From the NCBI GenBank assembly GCA_027328625.1, contig DAHVSZ010000006.1, forward strand, positions 1-32,515: a stretch of 32,515 nt of DNA, in the 5' to 3' direction. The first letter of the stretch is position 1. Every line of letters begins with the position of its first letter. Shown one piece after another: positions 26,373 to 32,515 of the stretch. Position numbers and translations under genes: made by a program. Below the pieces are notes generated by a model, which worked only from the letters and a program-made list of their open reading frames with translations, searched no databases and was not told the origin of the DNA. This stretch comes from Candidatus Paracaedibacteraceae bacterium (GTDB taxonomy: Bacteria > Pseudomonadota > Alphaproteobacteria > Paracaedibacterales > CAIULA01).

Positions 26373-26568
26373 AATTATTCTCTTTTTTTGAAAGTTTTTA
26401 TTTTTTACGCGGTACGCATTTGATAAAACTCACTATTAAAATTAATGAGCACTTCTCTTATATATCTTTTCATTTTTATATGCAAATGGTAAAACTTCAC
26501 ATATAAAATTGTGAGTCTGTATATAAATTCAGTAAAAACATAATCTTTTATTTTGCACCTATTGTTTG

Positions 26569-27699
26569 ATGATTTCAGTTTATATTCATTGGCCATTTTG
26601 TTTATCCAAGTGCCCGTATTGTGACTTTAACAGCCATGTTCGTCAGAGCATTGATGAAGATGCCTGGGAAAAGGCTTTGATCCATGAATTGCAACGGACA
26701 GCTGAGTTGACTGGCTTAAAATCTCTTCAAAGCATTTTCTTTGGTGGTGGAACACCTTCTTTAATGCACCCCAAAACTGTTGGTAAGATTATTGAAACGG
26801 CAACAGCATTGTGGACTCCATCTGAAAAATTAGAAATCACGCTTGAGGCCAATCCAAATTCGGTCGAGGTAAACCGTTTTAAAGAACTTCGTCAAAATGG
26901 TGTTAATCGTATTTCTGTGGGGATTCAAGCCTTAAATGATCTAGATCTCAAACAATTGGGGCGTTTGCACAATGCTGTAGAAGCCATGAAAGCCATTGAT
27001 ACGGCTTGTTCAACTTTTGATAGAGTTTCTTTTGATTTGATCTATGCACGTCCTGGACAAACATTAGAAGCTTGGGAACAGGAATTAAAACGTGCTCTTA
27101 AATTTGGAACCAGTCATTTATCACTCTATCAATTAACGATTGAGCCAGGAACCGCATTTGCAACACTCTATGCGCGTGGTGATTTGGTTTTGCCTGATGA
27201 CAATTTATCAGCAGACATGTTTGAGTTGACGCAAAGTATTATGGAAAATCATGAGATGCCCGCATACGAGGTATCGAATCATGTTAAGTCCGGATCAGAG
27301 TGTCGTCATAATTTGGTTTATTGGCGCTATCAAGACTATGTTGGTGTTGGTCCAGGGGCGCATGGTCGGCTAACCTTAGATGATAAAAAGTATGCAACAC
27401 GTCAGAAAAAGTCCCCAGAAACTTGGTTGAAATCAATTAAAGAATTAAGTCATGGAGATGAAGAGGTCTTAGAGCTGACCCCTCATGAACAAGACCATGA
27501 ACGCCTTATGATGGGATTGCGTTTATTGGAAGGCATCGACTTAAATCTTTTGAACTTACCTTTAAATGAGACAATTTCAGAAAAAGCATTAGATTTTGTT
27601 ATAAAAGAAGGATATCTGGTGCAAGATGGAGATTTCCTAAAGGCAACCCCTGAGGGCCGCCAAAGACTTAATTCCGTGTTGAGATATTTGTGGGTTTAG
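26569..27699 (+). CDS. hemW: Radical SAM heme chaperone HemW
   Basis: A 376-residue radical SAM protein of the HemW subfamily (formerly called HemN-like coproporphyrinogen oxidase), which binds heme and delivers it to membrane respiratory enzymes. The Fe-S motif is CLSKCPYC near the N-terminus (CxxxCxxC, without the extra Cys of true HemN), followed by FFGGGTPSLM, LEANPNSVE, NRISVGIQALND and HLSLYQLTIEPGT. The C-terminal part with GVGPGAHG and a winged-helix-like tail is present. The start is the ATG at 26569; a TTG three bases earlier is less likely. It is convergent with the ATPase gene, 5 bases apart. Confidence 0.94.
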   Translation: MISVYIHWPFCLSKCPYCDFNSHVRQSIDEDAWEKALIHELQRTAELTGLKSLQSIFFGGGTPSLMHPKTVGKIIETATALWTPSEKLEITLEANPNSVEVNRFKELRQNGVNRISVGIQALNDLDLKQLGRLHNAVEAMKAIDTACSTFDRVSFDLIYARPGQTLEAWEQELKRALKFGTSHLSLYQLTIEPGTAFATLYARGDLVLPDDNLSADMFELTQSIMENHEMPAYEVSNHVKSGSECRHNLVYWRYQDYVGVGPGAHGRLTLDDKKYATRQKKSPETWLKSIKELSHGDEEVLELTPHEQDHERLMMGLRLLEGIDLNLLNLPLNETISEKALDFVIKEGYLVQDGDFLKATPEGRQRLNSVLRYLWV

Positions 27700-27704
27700 G
27701 ATGG

Positions 27705-28835
27705 TTACAGAACTAGGTTTTCCAAACCTTGAACTCGTATTTTTTCATGAATATAAAAATCGCAATTCATGGGCACCACAACTGTTAACTGATCCAATTC
27801 TAAATTTTCCAAAGCAATATGCATAGACTTTGTTGGCCGTGGCGTATCTGTATATTTAAATTCAAAACCACTACGCTTTAAACCTTGCATAAGCAATAAG
27901 TCTAGTTCAGCATGTCCAGCAGTTGCCCAGAAATAGCACTCTTGAGTATCAACCTGATATTTGTGAATAACCTCTTCTAAGGCAAATCCTTCCCAAGAAG
28001 CCCCCACTTTAGGATCTAAAGAGATCTCTTTTTCTTCTATGTTGAGAAGAGCGTGCAGGAGGCCACTGTCTCTGATATAAACTTTTGGAGATTTAATCTG
28101 CCTTTTTGAAATATTAGCATGCCATGGTTTTAATTGACGTATCATGAAGGTTCCCTCTAAAACCTGAATGTAACGACGAATTGTATTATCTGTTAATCCC
28201 AAAGAACGGCCTAGTTCCGAATAATTAATTGTGTTCCCATGGTAATGTGCAAGCATTGTCCATAAACGCCTTAAATCAGAGGCAGGAATATTAATACCTA
28301 ATGAAGGAATGTCTCTTTCTAGAAAGGTGGTGATGTAGGACTTTCTCCATGTCATACTTGCTCTTTCACTGGAAGCTAAGTAGGACTTTGGAAACCCTCC
28401 TCGATGCCAAAGCTTTAAAAGATCTGTAGTTTCACCGAGCTGAAAAGGAGTTAGTTCTATATAGCCAATACGCCCGGCTAGTGTTTCAGAGGATTGTTGA
28501 ATCAAGTCTCTTGATGCACTGCCTAAAATCAAATAACGTCGCTCTGGATATTGGTCTACTAACACACGGAGATAGGAAAATAAATCGGGTCGACGTTGAA
28601 TTTCATCAATTACAATCAAGCCTTCAAGATTCTCTAAAGCTAGTTTGGGTGTTTCCAGTCTTAAAAGATGAGTTGGATCTTCCAAATCAAAAAGCGTAAC
28701 AAGCCCTTTGACATGTTCTGCATATTGCTTAGCCAAAGTTGTCTTACCGCATTGCCTTGGGCCCAATAATGCAGTCACAGAATGAATATTAAAATTTTCC
28801 TTTATTCTGTTAAAGAAGAGAGATCGTTCGAGCAT
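27705..28835 (-). CDS. AAA ATPase with DUF4143 domain
   Basis: A 376-residue ATPase of the AAA_14/DUF4143 family, common in host-associated and accessory genomes and without a settled function. Walker A is GPRQCGKT (25-32), Walker B LIVIDEIQ (73-80), with GSASRDL as sensor region near 105-111 and RGGFPKSYL near 145-153. A helix-turn-helix-like stretch near 205-230 (YSELGRSLGLTDNTIRRYI) and a nuclease-like fold in the C-terminal DUF4143 part complete the usual layout. The gene is complete, with no frameshift. The 77-base gap upstream holds an inverted repeat TAGATAA/TTATCTA (28862-28888). Confidence 0.88.
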   Translation of the reverse strand: MLERSLFFNRIKENFNIHSVTALLGPRQCGKTTLAKQYAEHVKGLVTLFDLEDPTHLLRLETPKLALENLEGLIVIDEIQRRPDLFSYLRVLVDQYPERRYLILGSASRDLIQQSSETLAGRIGYIELTPFQLGETTDLLKLWHRGGFPKSYLASSERASMTWRKSYITTFLERDIPSLGINIPASDLRRLWTMLAHYHGNTINYSELGRSLGLTDNTIRRYIQVLEGTFMIRQLKPWHANISKRQIKSPKVYIRDSGLLHALLNIEEKEISLDPKVGASWEGFALEEVIHKYQVDTQECYFWATAGHAELDLLLMQGLKRSGFEFKYTDTPRPTKSMHIALENLELDQLTVVVPMNCDFYIHEKIRVQGLENLVL

Positions 28836-28912
28836 TTTCGAAATCCAAATTCGAATTTACCTAGATAATTATCAGTTTAACTTATCTAAACAGCGCATTT
28901 CAACTTGATTTG

Positions 28913-29434
28913 TCAAATTCCTCTCATTAATTCTCTCTTCAGCTTCTTTAAATCCTTATCAGACGTAATTTCGACAAACCTAATACCAGGATATTCTTCT
29001 CTCAACAGAACAATTTGTTCAGCAACACGACTTTCAAAACTCCACATATAACGCAGTAATTTCAAACTAATCCTCTCATGACAGTTTTCTGCACGGTCAT
29101 CAATTTCTGTGTTTTTATGAAACAGCCTTTTGAAAGTACGTAAGTAACACAACCATCTTGGATAATTGAAATACAAAACGAGATCCGCTTTTGAATAGCG
29201 CATCTCAAGTGACCGCGTGCTATTGCCATCAACAATCCAAGAATCACCGTCCACGATCGATTGTTGAATATCTAAGAATTCTTGATAATCACGTTCAACC
29301 CAGTTTGATTCATAAAAGTGCTTATCTAAGTGGTGCAGAGGTATCTTTGTTGCCTTATGAAGGTCAAGCGCAAAAGTCGACTTGCCACTTCCAGGTCTGC
29401 CAAAAATCATGATTTTTGAGGGAAGTTTAAGCAT
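28913..29434 (-). CDS. FlaR-like P-loop kinase (adenylate kinase-related)
   Basis: A 173-residue P-loop protein like those annotated as DNA topology modulation protein FlaR, a label with weak experimental basis. Walker A is GRPGSGKST at 12-20; LHHLDKHFY and SWIVDGNSTRSLEMR (near 66-80) match the nucleoside/adenylate kinase-like group, and ADLVLYFNYPRWLCYLR follows. It may phosphorylate a small molecule. It begins 8 bases after the stop of the small membrane protein gene, with no clear ribosome site, so it is probably translated from the same mRNA as the two genes upstream. Confidence 0.78.
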   Translation of the reverse strand: MLKLPSKIMIFGRPGSGKSTFALDLHKATKIPLHHLDKHFYESNWVERDYQEFLDIQQSIVDGDSWIVDGNSTRSLEMRYSKADLVLYFNYPRWLCYLRTFKRLFHKNTEIDDRAENCHERISLKLLRYMWSFESRVAEQIVLLREEYPGIRFVEITSDKDLKKLKRELMRGI

Positions 29435-29442
29435 TGGCAGGT

Positions 29443-29727
29443 TTAGCTCTTAAAGTTTTTTTCGATATATGGTCTAAATGCATATCCCATTCCTGCAAAA
29501 GACCCCCATTCTGCAAATTTTCCTCCCAACCACTTTGCATAACTTATCAAATCAGAATGAGTAGATTGTCCAACTATTTTTTTAAAAGGAGGAAGAACAA
29601 AAACGATAATAATTATAGTTACGCAAACTGCACATATTATCTTGAACCAGTTGTGAGATAATGGATGTTTAGGGTCTACCTTTACTAGCGACGCGTCTTT
29701 GGGTTGACGCTTTTTTCTTTTGTCCAT
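29443..29727 (-). CDS. Small single-pass membrane protein
   Basis: 94 residues with a basic N-terminus (KRKKRQ), one hydrophobic helix at about 29-48 (IICAVCVTIIIIVFVLPPF) and a C-terminal soluble part with AKWLGGKFAEWGSFAG. The positive N-terminus suggests it stays cytoplasmic. I do not recognise the family. It lies 5 bases after the ImmA/IrrE-type gene and 8 bases before the kinase gene, so it is a real member of that operon. A role as partner or target of the peptidase is possible but only inferred. Confidence 0.68.
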   Translation of the reverse strand: MDKRKKRQPKDASLVKVDPKHPLSHNWFKIICAVCVTIIIIVFVLPPFKKIVGQSTHSDLISYAKWLGGKFAEWGSFAGMGYAFRPYIEKNFKS

Positions 29728-29732
29728 ACGAA

Positions 29733-30269
29733 TTAAGTTATCATGAGGTTATCATATAAAGTCTGTAACCTTATTATCATCGCTGATGGCGAAACATAAA
29801 ACTGATCTGCCATTTCTTCAGCTGTTAGCCCCTGTTTTACCAAATCTTTAACCATCTTTTCTGGCATCAATATTTCTGCGGCAATTTGGTTAGCTTCCGT
29901 TTCTGCTTTAGAATGAACATCATTATGCCTAAAGGACATGGCGTAATCCTCAAAACGCTCATTAGCTATCAATTCGTCTTTCGAATAGCTATTCATTTTA
30001 AAAGAAATATAGTGACCAATTTCATGAGCAAATGTAAAGCGACGACGGTTTGGTGGATCTTTCCTGTTTACATAAATATTGTAAAATTCTGTCTTTTCAT
30101 CTTTGATGATAACACCGCTGATTTTTTTATCATCAAAATCTGCCAAAAAGAATCTTAAATTCAATTTTTTGCTTAACTCATCTAACTGCAGCTGATATCC
30201 CTTGTACAAACCTGTTGTTAGTTCAATGATGTAATTTTTAATTTCTGAATTTAATTTCATTTTTAACAT
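29733..30269 (-). CDS. ImmA/IrrE-type metallopeptidase
   Basis: A 178-residue zinc peptidase of the ImmA/IrrE (DUF955) family, which cleaves repressor-like proteins in mobile elements and stress responses. HEIGH at 82-86 is the zinc motif, and KAETEANQIAAEILMP near 121-136 supplies the third acidic ligand and the usual following helix. The C-terminal helix LTAEEMADQFYVSPSAMIIRL looks like the helix-turn-helix-like tail of this family. No obvious Xre-type repressor gene is adjacent, which is atypical. A second in-frame ATG three codons in could be the true start. Confidence 0.86.
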   Translation of the reverse strand: MLKMKLNSEIKNYIIELTTGLYKGYQLQLDELSKKLNLRFFLADFDDKKISGVIIKDEKTEFYNIYVNRKDPPNRRRFTFAHEIGHYISFKMNSYSKDELIANERFEDYAMSFRHNDVHSKAETEANQIAAEILMPEKMVKDLVKQGLTAEEMADQFYVSPSAMIIRLQTLYDNLMIT

Positions 30270-30343
30270 CTAAACAAGACTCATTTTTATAATAATATTA
30301 CAATATTAACTTACAAATCAATGAAAAAATTATCATTCATGTA

Positions 30344-31483
30344 CTAACAAACTTTCTCCAAAATCTCCTTATACACCTTCGTCAATGCATATAGATCCTC
30401 AGCCAAAACCTTTTCATCCACCTGATGTGCTTCTTTATTGATCAATCCAAACTCAACTACAGGGCAAATATCTTTTAAAAATCTGGCATCTGATGTACCG
30501 CCTGATGTACTGAATTCTGGTGTTTTACCCGTAACATCTGTCACTGCATCACCAACCAATTTTCTTAAACCCTCGTGATGAGTTAAGAAAGATTCTCCGC
30601 CAACAGTACATTCTAAGTTCCATATCAAATCAAGTTGGCAACGTTCTTTTACAATTTTCAGTTTTTCATTCAGATATGCTTTTAAAGATGCTCCTGTATA
30701 CATCGGATTAAAACGAATATTAAAAGTGGCTGAGGCTTGCCCAGGAATAATATTTGTTGTTGGGTTTCCTACATCAAAAGTTGTGACTTCTAAATTGGAG
30801 GGTTGAAAGTCTTGCATTCCCTCATCTAAAGACACAGCTAACAAGGTTTGTAAATAATCCATCAAAGGAGGAATAGGGTTGGCTGCAAAATGTGGATACG
30901 CCACATGCCCTTGTTTTCCTGTAACGGTTACACGACTCGTGATGCTTCCGCGACGACCAACCTTGATCATTTGCCCTAATTCTGTAGGATTGGTTGGCTC
31001 ACCTACTAAGCAATAAGTAATTTTTTCGTTTCTTTGTTTTAACCATTCAATGACTTTGATTGTCCCGTTAACAGCAGGGCCTTCTTCGTCACTTGTTAAA
31101 AGTAAACTGATAGATCCCTGATAATCACCTGATGACAAAACTTCAGACACAGCCGCTATAAAACAGGCAATAGCCCCTTTCATATCGACAGCACCCCGCC
31201 CCCAGACATAGCCATCTTTAACCTCACCACCAAAAGGATTCATACTCCAGCGTGACTGATCTCCTATCGGAACAACATCCGTATGACCAGCAAAGCAAAA
31301 ATTAGGCTCAGATTTCCCAAAACGGGCATACAAATTATCAACATCCCCAAAAGGAAGACGGTGACAAGTGAATCCCATAGACTCTAGGTGTTCTGACATT
31401 AAATCCAAACACCCTGCATCATCAGGGGTAACGCTTGGCCTTTGAATAAGCGCTTGAGTCAACACAATAGGATCTAAAGTCAT
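30344..31483 (-). CDS. dapE: Succinyl-diaminopimelate desuccinylase
   Basis: A dinuclear-zinc hydrolase that removes succinate from N-succinyl-LL-diaminopimelate in the lysine and peptidoglycan precursor pathway. 379 residues, the usual length. AGHTDVVP gives H67 and D69; GRGAVDMKG gives the bridging D100; SDEEGP supplies the catalytic and metal Glu pair near 133-134; TSGGTSDARF and NKEAHQVDE near the C-terminus complete the active site. It starts 4 bases after dapD, so the two are an operon. The downstream gap of 74 bases before the ImmA-type gene shows no clear terminator. Confidence 0.97.
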   Translation of the reverse strand: MTLDPIVLTQALIQRPSVTPDDAGCLDLMSEHLESMGFTCHRLPFGDVDNLYARFGKSEPNFCFAGHTDVVPIGDQSRWSMNPFGGEVKDGYVWGRGAVDMKGAIACFIAAVSEVLSSGDYQGSISLLLTSDEEGPAVNGTIKVIEWLKQRNEKITYCLVGEPTNPTELGQMIKVGRRGSITSRVTVTGKQGHVAYPHFAANPIPPLMDYLQTLLAVSLDEGMQDFQPSNLEVTTFDVGNPTTNIIPGQASATFNIRFNPMYTGASLKAYLNEKLKIVKERCQLDLIWNLECTVGGESFLTHHEGLRKLVGDAVTDVTGKTPEFSTSGGTSDARFLKDICPVVEFGLINKEAHQVDEKVLAEDLYALTKVYKEILEKVC

Positions 31484-31487
31484 GTCA

Positions 31488-32309
31488 TTAGTCTCTTAAT
31501 AATTCATTGATCGATGTCTTGCTTCTCGTTTGCTCATCGACACGCTTGACAATAACAGCGCAGGCCAATGATGGGCCCTTTCCATCTGATGCAGGCAATG
31601 TTCCTGGAACGACCACAGAATAAGAGGGAACACGCCCTTTAAAAATTTCACCACTTTGACGGTCAACGATCTTAGTGGATGCACCAATGAACACACCCAT
31701 AGAAATAACAGCACCTTCTTCAACGATGACACCTTCGGCAATTTCGCTTCTAGCACCAATGAAACAGTTGTCTTCAATAATAATTGGATTAGCTTGTAAA
31801 GGTTCTAGAACACCACCTATACCAACGCCGCCAGAAATATGGCAATTGGCACCGATTTGAGCACAAGAACCAATGGTAACCCATGTGTCAATCATTGTGC
31901 CTTTGCCAACATAAGCACCAACATTCACAAAACTTGGCATCAAAATCACATCAGACGCGATATAAGCAGACTCTCTGATAATTGCACCTGGAACGGACCT
32001 GAACTTGGCATTTTGGAAATCCATTTCATTCCATTCTGCACATTTCAAAGGGACTTTATCATACCAGCGATTAAAATCACTTTCTTGACCAATAAGCTGA
32101 TTAGGAAACAAACGAAACGAAAGCAAGACTGCTTTTTTAATCCATTGGTGCGTTATCCATTCACCATCTCTCTTTTCTGAAACTCTAAGCTCACCTCGAC
32201 CTAAAGCAATCATAACTTTGTAAACACTATGTCTTAAATTTTCGGTGTGATCTAAATTATTTCGAGCTTCCCAAGCTTGTTCAATGATGGTTTGTAATGA
32301 TGATGGCAT
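31488..32309 (-). CDS. dapD: Tetrahydrodipicolinate N-succinyltransferase
   Basis: Transfers succinyl from succinyl-CoA to tetrahydrodipicolinate, two steps before DapE in the succinylase branch. 273 residues, normal length. The left-handed beta-helix hexapeptide repeats run from about 105 to 215 (for example [15 protein letters not shown], then [14 protein letters not shown], then [18 protein letters not shown]), followed by the C-terminal strand set with VVVPGTLP. The N-terminal helical domain begins [12 protein letters not shown]. No strong ribosome site precedes the ATG. A likely promoter lies in the 32310-32370 stretch. Confidence 0.97.
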   Translation of the reverse strand: MPSSLQTIIEQAWEARNNLDHTENLRHSVYKVMIALGRGELRVSEKRDGEWITHQWIKKAVLLSFRLFPNQLIGQESDFNRWYDKVPLKCAEWNEMDFQNAKFRSVPGAIIRESAYIASDVILMPSFVNVGAYVGKGTMIDTWVTIGSCAQIGANCHISGGVGIGGVLEPLQANPIIIEDNCFIGARSEIAEGVIVEEGAVISMGVFIGASTKIVDRQSGEIFKGRVPSYSVVVPGTLPASDGKGPSLACAVIVKRVDEQTRSKTSINELLRD

Positions 32310-32338
32310 AACCAGACCTGTTTAAAAAAATTTTTGCT

Positions 32339-32367
32339 AGTATAGATAGATTTTAAGAATTAATAAA
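32339..32367 (-). promoter_or_regulatory. Possible promoter for dapD-dapE
   Basis: On the - strand TATACT (32344-32339) is a good -10 candidate about 30 bases before the dapD ATG, with TTTATT (32367-32362) as a poor -35 at 17 bases. Seen by eye only. Confidence 0.35.
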
Positions 32368-32432
32368 CAGTGTGATAAGGAAACGGCCTTACCACCCGAC
32401 AGAATTTTGGAACCTAGGAAAACAGCCATTTC

Positions 32433-32497
32433 ACGTCCCCTCGAGAAGGGACGTAGTCCCGACGAAGCAATCCAGAAATTAGCAGTTTTACTGGATT
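32433..32497 (+). repeat. Palindromic intergenic repeat-like element at the right edge
   Basis: ACGTCCC (32433-32439) pairs with GGGACGT (32448-32454), and GGGAC (32448-32452) can instead pair with GTCCC (32456-32460). Further right AATCCAG (32469-32475) pairs with CTGGATT (32491-32497). This word set resembles the dispersed palindromic repeats of Rickettsia-like genomes. The element may continue past the window end. No coding frame or tRNA was found in it. Confidence 0.5.
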
Positions 32498-32515
32498 ACC
32501 ATGTCCTCTATCGCA

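Noticed and set aside
26405-26596. 63-residue - strand frame between the barrel gene and hemW
   Set aside because: It is AT-driven, overlaps the hemW start, and shows no motif; the region is better read as a divergent promoter region.
32400-32515. tRNA gene or other known RNA near the right edge
   Set aside because: Paired segments do not form a cloverleaf with T-loop and acceptor features; a palindromic repeat fits better.
1-32515. CRISPR array, rRNA genes, transposase or integrase genes
   Set aside because: No regularly spaced direct repeats, no rRNA sequence and no recombinase reading frame were seen in the window.

Overview
The window is AT-rich and shows alphaproteobacterial gene neighbourhoods: murA close to a DUF2948 gene, rdgB close to hemW, and dapD-dapE. 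Low GC, several secreted proteins of unknown family, and palindromic intergenic repeats would fit a host-associated lineage such as Holosporales or Rickettsiales. That placement is inference; there is no rRNA or other strong phylogenetic marker here.

Region 1 (1-17202, + strand) is one long surface-glycan operon cut by the left edge. Genes overlap by 1-26 bases or lie within about 50 bases of each other. It holds a GDP-fucose branch: gmd, fcl, and a mannose-1-phosphate guanylyltransferase fused in frame to a GT4 glycosyltransferase. A second set encodes what looks like an unusual CMP-activated ulosonic acid route: a NeuB-family synthase without a SAF domain, an SpsF-type cytidylyltransferase, a small HAD phosphatase, a class IV aminotransferase, a TIM-barrel sugar isomerase, two SDRs and a GmhA-like isomerase. 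Three methyltransferases, a PhyH-type dioxygenase and three further glycosyltransferase-like genes probably assemble and decorate the glycan. This cassette is the best candidate for an undescribed pathway.

Region 2 (17203-27699) carries housekeeping genes dcd, murA, a DUF2948 gene, rdgB and hemW. Between them sit accessory genes: a bacterial voltage-gated sodium channel, two secreted proteins of about 650 residues (one Ala-rich, one coiled-coil with an internal duplication), and a small outer-membrane barrel. Right after murA is a 77-base element of two hairpins with mutually complementary loops, closed by a perfect 10-bp stem. A related core sequence recurs at 25571 in the leader of the coiled-coil gene.

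Region 3 (27705-32309, - strand) holds an AAA/DUF4143 ATPase, then a small operon (ImmA/IrrE-type metallopeptidase, one-TM protein, FlaR-like P-loop kinase), then dapD-dapE for diaminopimelate and lysine synthesis. The right edge holds a palindromic repeat-like sequence. No gene-free stretch exceeds 300 bases. The largest gaps are 19189-19440, 25493-25700, 32310-32515 and 26373-26568; the first three contain the structured elements, and the last is an AT-rich divergent promoter region with nothing else clear.
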